From: Streptomyces sp. IMTB 2501
Lineage (GTDB): Bacteria > Actinomycetota > Actinomycetes > Streptomycetales > Streptomycetaceae
Assembly: GCF_001953885.1 (NCBI RefSeq)
Contig: NZ_MQUS01000043.1
Coordinates: forward strand, 1-57,771
DNA: 57,771 bases
Direction of reading: 5' to 3'
The notes under the pieces were generated by a model. The model searched no databases and had not been told where the DNA came from. It was given only the letters and a program-made list of their open reading frames with translations. Shown one piece after another: positions 34,481 through 43,345 of the stretch. The stretch's first letter is position 1. Each line of letters opens with the position of its first letter. A program made the position numbers and the translations under genes.

Positions 34481-36304
34481 TCAATTGATGCGCACGAGAT
34501 CCGCCTTCAGTACTCCGAGCAGACCGCCGTCGAGCGTGAGGTCCGTCTGCCCGGTGACGTTCACCGAGCGGCCGCCGACCCTGACCGAGTCGGTGCCGTC
34601 GATCTCCACGGTGCCGCCCTTCACGCTGACCTTGCCGGTCTTCGCGTCGAGCGTGATGCCCTGGCCGTCCAGCCGTACCGAGGACAGCGCCCGCCGGCCT
34701 CCGGCCGCGTACACCGTCACCTCGATCCGGTTGTTCCGGTCGTCCAGCAGCACCTCCAGCCGCTCGTCCGCGGTGCGCAGCCGCACACCGGACGGTCCGG
34801 TCGGAGGATCCAGCAGTTCGAGCCGGTGCCCCGAACGCGACACCACCGAGCGCCGGTTGACCTTGCCGCTCGTCCCGTCGACCAGCGGAACATCGTGCGG
34901 CGAGGGCCGGTCCACGCCGTTGTACAGACCGCCGATGACGTACGGGCTGTCCAGCAGGCCCTGTTCGAAGCCGACCAGTACTTCGTCGTTGACCTCGGGG
35001 CTCACCACACCGCCCCCGCCCTTGCCGCCCCACTGCACCGTACGCACCCAGTCGGTCACATAAGTGTCGTCCAGCCAGGGAAACTTGAGGCGGACCCCGC
35101 CACTCTGCGCGCCGCCCGGCTCCCGCACGTCCGTGACCACACCGATCGCGAGGCCCGGCATGCGCGGGCCGCGCCCGGGCGCGTTCGCCCCGGTCACCAG
35201 ACCGGTCAGGGACCGGTCCGGGCTGGCGCTCACCCACACCGTGGTGCGGTAGCCGCCGTGCGGCTCCAGGCTGTGCTGCACCGCCGTGGCCGTGTACCGG
35301 CCGGAGAACGCGGGCCCCACATTGCCGAGCGCGACCGGCCGGCCCGCACGCAGCCGCGGATTGCCCTCGGCCACGGCCTCCAACTCACCGAAGCCGGCGC
35401 TCACATGACCGGAGACCGCAGCGGCGACCGCCGTCGTCTCGGCCTGCGTCCGGTACGGCGTGTCCGTCACCGCCAGCTTCGCCGACTTCCCGAACCGGGC
35501 GCCGAACTCCGGCGCCAGGCCGGGCAGCACCGTGTCGCTGGTCACCGACTGCTGCCGGGCCACCAGCGGCGTCTTGGTGGTGACGTCCCAGCCGCGCACC
35601 TCGACCTGGGAGGCCCCGTCCGCACCCGACAGCGCGGCCCGCAGCGCCAGCAGGTTCCGCCCGTACTCCAGCACCATCGGACTCCGCGTGGCCGGTGTCG
35701 ACGGCGCGGGCGCACCGGAGGCCTTCTCGGGCTTGGTGAATTGCAGCACGCCCTGGTCGTCGACGCGCACCTGCGCACCGCTCTCGCCCGCCAGGTACTG
35801 CAGGAACTCCCAGTCGGAGACGTTGGCCTGGGACAGCTGCCTGTAGGTGACCGGAGCAGCCTCCACCTTCCCGCACGACAGCCCCGCCCCGGCGGCCACC
35901 TTGCGCACGATGGCCGCCGCCGTCATGTTCCGGTACGCCACCACCTTCCGGCCGCGCTGCAGCCGGTGCGCGACGGAGTACCCCCGTACGACCGTGAACG
36001 ACCCGGTACTGTCCCGGTCGATCTCCACCGCCGTGACCTCGCCGTTGAACAGCCGCTCGCGCGCCTGCCCGGCCACCGTCACCACCGACACCCGCAGCGG
36101 GGTGCCGAGCGTGATGCCGGTCGACTTCAGGAACTCGTTGTCGGGATCGCGATAGGTCAGCACCGCGGTGTCCGGCAGCCCCACGTTCTCGTCCACCACA
36201 CAGCTCACCAGCTGCGCCGCCCAGATCTGCGGCAGCTCGCCGGGCGCCTCCACGACGGGGTCCGCCGCGAAGGACCGCCCGCCCCGCGCCTCGGGTGTGG
36301 TCAC
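34481..36304 (-). CDS. cis8: VgrG-like spike protein (Cis8)
   Basis: The 607-residue protein starts at GTG 36304, overlapping the LysM protein stop (GTGA). It has the gp27-like hub (DPDNEFLKSTGITLGTPLRV; VSDWEFLQYLAGESGAQVRV), the gp5-like OB fold (GVRLKFPWLDDTYVTDWVR, VNDEVLVGFEQGLLDSPYVI) at about residues 385-465, and a C-terminal beta-helix (LDGQGITLDAKTGKVSVKGG; VRVGGRSVNVTGQTDLTLDG). There is no extra effector domain. It would trimerise as the puncturing spike, tipped by the PAAR protein. Confidence 0.92.
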   Translation of the reverse strand: MTTPEARGGRSFAADPVVEAPGELPQIWAAQLVSCVVDENVGLPDTAVLTYRDPDNEFLKSTGITLGTPLRVSVVTVAGQARERLFNGEVTAVEIDRDSTGSFTVVRGYSVAHRLQRGRKVVAYRNMTAAAIVRKVAAGAGLSCGKVEAAPVTYRQLSQANVSDWEFLQYLAGESGAQVRVDDQGVLQFTKPEKASGAPAPSTPATRSPMVLEYGRNLLALRAALSGADGASQVEVRGWDVTTKTPLVARQQSVTSDTVLPGLAPEFGARFGKSAKLAVTDTPYRTQAETTAVAAAVSGHVSAGFGELEAVAEGNPRLRAGRPVALGNVGPAFSGRYTATAVQHSLEPHGGYRTTVWVSASPDRSLTGLVTGANAPGRGPRMPGLAIGVVTDVREPGGAQSGGVRLKFPWLDDTYVTDWVRTVQWGGKGGGGVVSPEVNDEVLVGFEQGLLDSPYVIGGLYNGVDRPSPHDVPLVDGTSGKVNRRSVVSRSGHRLELLDPPTGPSGVRLRTADERLEVLLDDRNNRIEVTVYAAGGRRALSSVRLDGQGITLDAKTGKVSVKGGTVEIDGTDSVRVGGRSVNVTGQTDLTLDGGLLGVLKADLVRIN

Positions 36305-37020
36305 CGCTCCTCCTCACCGCCCGCGTCCCCGAGCGCCGGCACCACCAGTTCGGTACCGGGCGCCAGGGCCAGCGGGTCGTCGATCCCGTTCGCCTCCGCG
36401 ATGACCCGCCACGCGGTCGCGTCGCCGTACTCCCGCCAGGCCAGCAGCGCCAGACTGTCCCCGGCCACGACCGTGTGCGTACTGCGGGCCGTCCGCGCAC
36501 CCGAGGTCGGGTTCTGCCCCGGGGGGTCGACGCTCGCCTCCTCGACCGACAGCGCACAGGTGGCCCGCAGCGGCTTGCCGTCCACGTCGAAGAGCGTGTA
36601 CGTCACCGACAGGCTGGACAGCACCCCGTCGAACGACGTCGTGCGCGCCGTACCCCACTCGAACCGCACCCACGGACTGGCCGGCTTCTTCCGCGCGAGG
36701 CTCGCCGGACTCGGCACGCACGCCTTCATCAGCGTCTCGACCGCCTGCTCCACCGAGTTGTCATGGGTCGAGGTCGCGTCGAGGAAGACCTCCAGACTCA
36801 GCTCCCGCGGCCCGCTGCCCACGAACTCCGGCAGCGCCGACTGCCCGGCCATCCGGGACGGGCTGCGCCGCCACTCGGTGGTCTTGCGCAGCTGCAGGGT
36901 GTTGGGATTGAACTGGAGGTTCAGTCGCGCGATCGTCCCTCCGGGCTTCGCGCCGACCGCCGCCGGGGGTTCCTTCAGGGTCAACTGGGCCCTGGCCACG
37001 CTGGTGCGTACGGCAGCCAT
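36301..37020 (-). CDS. cis7: LysM-containing tail hub protein (Cis7)
   Basis: The 239-residue protein has an N-terminal domain seen in eCIS Afp7-like proteins (ARLNLQFNPNTLQLRKTTEW, ELSLEVFLDATSTHDNSV) and a C-terminal LysM domain (HTVVAGDSLALLAWREYGDA, then IAEANGIDDPLALAPGTELV). It probably links the inner tube to the spike hub. It overlaps the tube-like gene upstream by one base and the spike gene downstream by four. It is cytoplasmic. Confidence 0.9.
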   Translation of the reverse strand: MAAVRTSVARAQLTLKEPPAAVGAKPGGTIARLNLQFNPNTLQLRKTTEWRRSPSRMAGQSALPEFVGSGPRELSLEVFLDATSTHDNSVEQAVETLMKACVPSPASLARKKPASPWVRFEWGTARTTSFDGVLSSLSVTYTLFDVDGKPLRATCALSVEEASVDPPGQNPTSGARTARSTHTVVAGDSLALLAWREYGDATAWRVIAEANGIDDPLALAPGTELVVPALGDAGGEEER

Positions 37021-37445
37021 CAGGAAGGCCTCAGTCCCTCGTGGGCGATCTCCAGCGTCTCCACCGCCGGCTGCGAGGAGGACGGGTCGAACGACGGCCC
37101 CTGCCAGCGCACCGGCACGATACCGAGCACCTGCCAGCTGATGATCCGGGTCAGATCCGGCTTCAGCGCCACGATCTCCCCGTCCTTGGGCTCCACGCGC
37201 CGCAGCGTCTGGTCCAGCCAGCGCCCGATCTTCGCCGTGTCGGCGGTGACCGGCCGGGTGAGGGTGATGTTCGACCAGGTGACCCGGCCGGGGAGCTGCC
37301 AGGTGAAGCCGTTGTTCCCGCCCTCGGCGTAGCTCTCCATCTCCACCTCCGCCCCCATGCCGGAGCAGGTGTGGAAGGCACCCAGGTCGTTGCCGCCGAT
37401 CGCGAGCCGGAAGAACACGCTCGTCGCGAAGATGTTGTCCGTCAT
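37020..37445 (-). CDS. second tube-like protein (Cis5/Afp5-like)
   Basis: The 141-residue protein resembles tail-tube monomers: FFRLAIGGNDLGAFHTCSGM, EMESYAEGGNNGFTWQLPG, ITLTRPVTADTAKIGRWLDQ and AVETLEIAHEGL. In related systems such a paralogue of the main tube protein forms the first ring on the spike complex. It is distinct from the main tube gene at 41114-41554. It follows the large disordered protein by 24 bases and overlaps the LysM gene. Confidence 0.88.
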   Translation of the reverse strand: MTDNIFATSVFFRLAIGGNDLGAFHTCSGMGAEVEMESYAEGGNNGFTWQLPGRVTWSNITLTRPVTADTAKIGRWLDQTLRRVEPKDGEIVALKPDLTRIISWQVLGIVPVRWQGPSFDPSSSQPAVETLEIAHEGLRPS

Positions 37446-37469
37446 CCCTTGGCCATCCGTTCCCTGTCC

Positions 37470-40454
37470 TCAGCGGCGTCCGTCGTAGGGACGGCCCGTA
37501 CGTTCACGGCCGCGCCGCAGGTCGGCGCGGAGCAGCCGGGCCATCGGGTCCAGCAGCCGCCGCGCCAGTTCGTCCAGGTCGATCACGGGCTCCTGCCCCG
37601 CCCCCGCCGACCGGGTCCCCCTGCCGGCGGCCGTCCCGGGCGCCGGCGGCGCGACGGCCGACCGCTGCCGACCCCGCGGGGGTACGGCCGTCGCCGGTAC
37701 CCCGGCGGTAACGGCACCGCCACCACCGGCTCGGCCCACTTCGCGCTGCACGGCCGGCGCCTTCGTCGGTGTCGTACGGGCGACGCGGACCACCGGTACC
37801 GGAGGGGGGCCGGGGACCGCGTTGTCCGGCCGGTCCGGGAGCGGGGGTGCCTGTGGATCGGACAATGGCAGCGTGAGCGGCCGTACGGCCATGTCGCCGC
37901 CAGCAACGGCCCGTTGGAGGGAGGGGTTCGGCCGTACGACGGGAACGGCTCGCCAGAGGGGCGGAGAACTACAGTGCACGGAGGTGGGGTTGGGGGAACC
38001 GGACGGCACGGGGTCGAAAACGGTTCGCTGTACCTGCGACACTCCGGGATGCGGTGCGCGCGTGGTGGGGGATGCGCTCGCGGCCGGGTCCTGGTCGCGG
38101 TGCCAGGATGCGGCGACGACGGGAGGCTCGGGCGCATGGGTTCCCGTGGGAGGCGCGATGCCCTCCGGCGCACGGGTGTTGACGGTGAGCGGACGTGCGG
38201 CGAGCAGCGCGAGGGTGCGGGGTGGGGACTGTCGGCGCCACGCAGAGAGCGGCCGGCGCTGGATGACGCCGGGCGTCCGAGTATCGGCGGCGCCGGGGCT
38301 TGTACGGGGTCGGTCGACAGCCCGGACGGCGACCACCGGCTCCGGTCGGCCCGTGTCCGAGACTTCAACAGGTGTTGGCGCTTGGCCCGTTGAAGGGGTC
38401 GACCGAGTCGCTGACGTGACCGCGCGTTGCACCACGGCACCGGGTTCGGCTGCGCCGGAAGGCGCCGCCCCCGGGCCGACCGGAGAGACGAGGGGGGTGG
38501 CGGGAGCGGGGGAGGCGCTCGGGGCCGGAGCTGAAATCCCTTGTGAGGATGACGAGGTGAGGTTCGTGCTGTGGTTCTCGGCGTCCGAGGTGCCCAGCAG
38601 GGGTGCGGTGGGAGCTTCCGCGACGTCGGCGGTGCGGTCCGGGCGCACCGGGGTCCGCTGGATGTTCGGGAAGGCCGCTCGGCCGCCGGGGCCGGCCGGG
38701 TGCGATGCGCCCGCGGTCGGCGGTATCGCCGGCAAGGGCGCACCCAGGCCGCCACGGTCACGGCCATGGGAGCCGGGCTGTCGGGGCAGGCCCGCGGTCG
38801 GCGGCATTTCGGGCAGCGGCGCCCCGAGCCCTCCACGGGCACGGGCGCCGGACGGCTGGGGCCGAGGCGCCTGGCCGGGCGGCTCGGGAGCGGTCGGTGC
38901 GGCGTCGGCCGCTCCGGTCGCATGCGGCTGCGGCGTCGTCGTGGTGCCTGCGCCGTACGGGCTCGACGTGGCACTGGCACCAGGGGCGACGTCCGCCTGG
39001 CGCTGCACGATCGGGAGCGCCGGTCCGGCCGTCGGATGTGCGCCGCCGGCGGGGCGTGGCGTCTCCGGCGCAGTGGCAGTCAACGGCCGGGCGGTGGACG
39101 GAAGTTCGGACACAGGTGCACCCAGCGGCGGCCGGCTGCTCGGGCGGCGCACCGGGTCGGCGGTCCGCCGCACGGGAGGCGTGGGGTCTTGTACCGGCGG
39201 CGCGGGGTGTGCGGTTTCCTGTACGGGCGGCTCGGGGTTCGGAGTCCTTGCGGCGCCGGCCGTCGGCGTGACGTCGCTCCCCGCAACGGGGCGAGTGGCC
39301 GCGCGGTCGGGCCGAAGAGCCGCTATCCGGCGCACCGGCACGGTCGGACGTCGGGCGACGGTCAGTGAAGGGCCCACTGCCGAAGGGCGCACGGAGCGGG
39401 GGCCGCTGGACCCTGACGCGCGGGTCGGGGAGGCGACGCGCGGCGCCGCGCCGGCCGTGTCCTGGCGGTGCGGTGCGGTACCTCCCGCGTGCGGGGTCGT
39501 AGCGAGGCCAACGGAAGGAGTCCGGGGCGCGGGGCCGTCGCCCGCCGTGTGGGGCACCACGGCGATCCGTCGTACGACCGGCAGCACCGGTCCTGGTGCC
39601 GGTCGGCCGGAATCAGCGGCGGCCCGCTGAACGGGCACCTCGGATGCGGCGACGGTAACAAGGGGGTCGGCGGCAACGAGGGCGCGGCTCGGCGGAGTCA
39701 CGGCCGCCCGCTGGACGGAAGGGGGAGCGGCCGAGCCGGACGACCGCCCGACCCGGCCCGCGGATGCCGAAGCAGACGGGCCGCCGTTGTCACCGCTCCC
39801 GGTAGCGCCTTGCGCCGGGCTCTGATCCGCGGACGCCGTCGGAGCGGGACCGGTCGCGTCACTTCCCGCCCGCTGCCCGGATCCGGAGCCTCCCGCCTTC
39901 CCGGTGCCGCGCGACCTCGCCCCCGGTTTGCCGGAGTCACGGGACCTCGCCCCCGGTCGCGTCCTGCGGGACACCTGCGTCACGGTCGGGGCGGAAGGTC
40001 GTTCGGCGTCGGCCGTAGGACGCCTCTCGCCGGACTCGTCGGAATGCGGACCGGACTCGAAGGACTCGGCGGCCTCCTCGGCTTGCGGGCGCCGGACGCG
40101 CAGCAACAGGGGCCCGCCGTCGGTGTAGGTGGCGCGTGGTGTGGCCGGACCGGTGACGCCGTGGACGAGGCCGACCGGGGCGGAGGGAAGCACCGCATGG
40201 CCGAGGCCGGCGTCGAACGACGGGTTCTGCCAGGAGGCGAGACCCGAGCGGAAGGTGAGGCCGTCACTGATGCCGAGCGGGGTGCGGGCGACCGTCAGTG
40301 ACGGCGGCGGGGTACGGCGCCACCCGCCGTCCCAGTCACGGGGCACGGACGGACCGGCGTCACGCGGCACGGACTGGCCGGCCGCGTCGTACCCCGACGT
40401 CCTCATGGCACCCGGCGCCGTAGCCCGGCGGCGCAGTCTGTCCCGCCATGCCAT
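37470..40454 (-). CDS. 994-residue Pro/Ala/Arg-rich disordered protein in the CIS operon
   Basis: ATG 40454 (MAWRDRLRRR) is preferred over GTG 40466; AAGGTGG lies about 10 bases upstream and the gene follows the DUF6760 stop closely. After a possibly folded N-terminus (about 40-110, RTPLGISDGLTFRSGLASWQ) most of the protein is Pro, Ala, Thr, Ser and Arg. There are many V(Q/R)R motifs (VQRAA, VVRRIA, IVQRQ, VIQRR) and three GLGAPLPxxPPTAG-like repeats. The C-terminal 40 residues form a charged amphipathic helix (DLDELARRLLDPMARLLR). It sits where a tape measure would be encoded, but it is not a long helix. It may set length, scaffold or be cargo. The function is unknown. Confidence 0.8.
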   Translation of the reverse strand: MAWRDRLRRRATAPGAMRTSGYDAAGQSVPRDAGPSVPRDWDGGWRRTPPPSLTVARTPLGISDGLTFRSGLASWQNPSFDAGLGHAVLPSAPVGLVHGVTGPATPRATYTDGGPLLLRVRRPQAEEAAESFESGPHSDESGERRPTADAERPSAPTVTQVSRRTRPGARSRDSGKPGARSRGTGKAGGSGSGQRAGSDATGPAPTASADQSPAQGATGSGDNGGPSASASAGRVGRSSGSAAPPSVQRAAVTPPSRALVAADPLVTVAASEVPVQRAAADSGRPAPGPVLPVVRRIAVVPHTAGDGPAPRTPSVGLATTPHAGGTAPHRQDTAGAAPRVASPTRASGSSGPRSVRPSAVGPSLTVARRPTVPVRRIAALRPDRAATRPVAGSDVTPTAGAARTPNPEPPVQETAHPAPPVQDPTPPVRRTADPVRRPSSRPPLGAPVSELPSTARPLTATAPETPRPAGGAHPTAGPALPIVQRQADVAPGASATSSPYGAGTTTTPQPHATGAADAAPTAPEPPGQAPRPQPSGARARGGLGAPLPEMPPTAGLPRQPGSHGRDRGGLGAPLPAIPPTAGASHPAGPGGRAAFPNIQRTPVRPDRTADVAEAPTAPLLGTSDAENHSTNLTSSSSQGISAPAPSASPAPATPLVSPVGPGAAPSGAAEPGAVVQRAVTSATRSTPSTGQAPTPVEVSDTGRPEPVVAVRAVDRPRTSPGAADTRTPGVIQRRPLSAWRRQSPPRTLALLAARPLTVNTRAPEGIAPPTGTHAPEPPVVAASWHRDQDPAASASPTTRAPHPGVSQVQRTVFDPVPSGSPNPTSVHCSSPPLWRAVPVVRPNPSLQRAVAGGDMAVRPLTLPLSDPQAPPLPDRPDNAVPGPPPVPVVRVARTTPTKAPAVQREVGRAGGGGAVTAGVPATAVPPRGRQRSAVAPPAPGTAAGRGTRSAGAGQEPVIDLDELARRLLDPMARLLRADLRRGRERTGRPYDGRR

Positions 40455-40458
40455 GAGC

Positions 40459-40617
40459 TCAACCACCTTCGTTCACACGCGTGTTGATACGGGCGATCTC
40501 GGTCACCCACTGCCGGCGCTCGGCGTGGGTGAGGCCGAGGATCTCCTCGCGCTGCCAGTGGAAGTGGTAGGCGATGTACGCGATCTCCTCCCGCAGCCGG
40601 GGGAGTGCGTACGTCAC
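40459..40617 (-). CDS. DUF6760 small CIS-associated protein, 52 aa
   Basis: GTG 40617 overlaps the stop of the upstream gene (GTGA), and a TGA at 40461-40459 ends the frame. The protein begins MTYALPRLREEIAYIAYHF and continues WQREEILGLTHAERRQWVTE, ending VNEGG. This matches the small DUF6760 proteins that accompany phage-tail-like clusters, equivalent in place to a tail assembly chaperone extension. It is short but fully coupled on both sides and strongly family-like. Confidence 0.85.
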   Translation of the reverse strand: MTYALPRLREEIAYIAYHFHWQREEILGLTHAERRQWVTEIARINTRVNEGG

Positions 40618-41117
40618 GATTCCCCCAGGCGCCCACCCGAGAGGTCGACCTCGAAGCCCCCCTCGCAGTGCGGGCAGGTCACCGCCGCGCGGGTGTGTCC
40701 CTCGCTGTTGACACGGCGGTAGAAGTCCTGGAGGAAGGCGACGTCGGTGGCGTACATCCGCTCCACAATGCCCGCGTGCACATCGGTGATGGTGCCGAGC
40801 CGGGTGATCACCTGGCTCAGCAGCACCACGCTCAGATAGGCCGGGTTCTCCTTGACCCGCAGATCGATCTGCGGCCGCAGTTCGTCCCGGGCGGTCGCAA
40901 GGCGCATCGAGCCGTGCCGGTGCACCGTGCCCGCCTCGTCCACGTACCCGCGGGGCAGCTCGAACTCGAACTCCGTGCGCAGCCCGTGGTCCTGAGAGAT
41001 CGCGGGGCGGGCGGCCGGAGCCTGGGGCTGAGCCTGGGGCTGGTCGGCCGCCTGAGCGGGCGACGTCGCCTCCAGGAACTCCTCCAGGTTGCCGGCCGTG
41101 ACGGTACGGCGCCTCAT
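40614..41117 (-). CDS. zinc-binding tail assembly protein
   Basis: ATG 41117 overlaps the tube gene stop (ATGA). The 167-residue protein has an Ala/Pro/Gln-rich linker (about 18-40), a conserved middle (RTEFEFELPRGYVDEAGTVH, RHGSMRLATARDEL, ENPAYLSVVLLSQVITRLG, LQDFYRRVN) and a C-terminal zinc-like CPHCEGGFEVDL. Proteins of this type follow the tube gene in CIS clusters and act like tail assembly chaperones. Its role in the particle itself is uncertain. Confidence 0.85.
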   Translation of the reverse strand: MRRRTVTAGNLEEFLEATSPAQAADQPQAQPQAPAARPAISQDHGLRTEFEFELPRGYVDEAGTVHRHGSMRLATARDELRPQIDLRVKENPAYLSVVLLSQVITRLGTITDVHAGIVERMYATDVAFLQDFYRRVNSEGHTRAAVTCPHCEGGFEVDLSGGRLGES

Positions 41118-41554
41118 TCGACGACGATCTCCTCGAACACGATCGTGACGGTCTCGGTGGCGGGAGAGGACTCGCCGGCCTTGAGGGAGGGGCCCTCCCA
41201 CTTGGAGGCCCAGCCGTTCATCAGCTGGATACGGCGGACCGTGTCGCCCTTGGTGTCCTTGATCTCGATCGTCAGGTTCTGCCGGGCGGTGTCGACGGCA
41301 CCGTTGTTGAGTGTCTCCTTGATCCACTTGGTGAACTCACTGCTCTTGTCGAGTCCCCGGGTGATCGTGATCTCGCCCGCCTGCCGTGCCCCGGGCTGCT
41401 TCCGGATGATCTGCTTGCCCGTCGACGTGACCTGCTTGACCTCGACGACCTCCTCCTCGACGGAGAACCCGCTGATCTCCTGGATCGACTCGACCATGTA
41501 CCCGCCGAGCTGCACGCCGAAGACGTGTGTGGAAAGAGCATCGCCCTCTGCCAT
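41114..41554 (-). CDS. cis1: inner tube protein (Cis1)
   Basis: The 146-residue protein has the tail-tube pattern: FGVQLGGYMVESIQEISGFS, EITITRGLDKSSEFTKWIKE, NLTIEIKDTKGDTVRRIQLM and TETVTIVFEEIVVE. Rings of this Hcp-like protein would stack to form the tube that the sheath drives out. It follows the sheath gene by 35 bases, with an AAAGG ribosome site, and is likely expressed at high level with it. Confidence 0.92.
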   Translation of the reverse strand: MAEGDALSTHVFGVQLGGYMVESIQEISGFSVEEEVVEVKQVTSTGKQIIRKQPGARQAGEITITRGLDKSSEFTKWIKETLNNGAVDTARQNLTIEIKDTKGDTVRRIQLMNGWASKWEGPSLKAGESSPATETVTIVFEEIVVE

Positions 41555-41589
41555 GACTGTCTGTCACCTTTCCTTGACCGACCCGCGGG

Positions 41590-43149
<1,560 letters not shown>

Positions 43150-43345
43150 GCTCGCTCCTTCACGTTCCTTCGGGTCACCTGCGTCGATGCCGAGTCTCCG
43201 AGGCCGCTTGGGCACGGCGACAGGGGCGCGGGTACCTTGCCGGGGGCAACCCCACTGCCTTTACGGACGCCCGTACGGACCACAGGGGAAGGAACTCTGG
43301 CCCGGGTTGGCCGAGTTCGGTGAAACAGCAGGTCGGCGAGGTGCC

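Noticed and set aside
37822..39630. 602-residue Gly/Ala-rich + strand frame opposite the giant disordered protein
   Set aside because: I considered it because both products are low complexity. The minus-strand gene is coupled to its neighbours and has a conserved-looking C-terminal helix; this frame has neither.
37470..40454. RTX or Rhs-like toxin
   Set aside because: It has no calcium-binding nonapeptides, RHS repeats or terminal nuclease-like domain. The composition is proline-rich and disordered.
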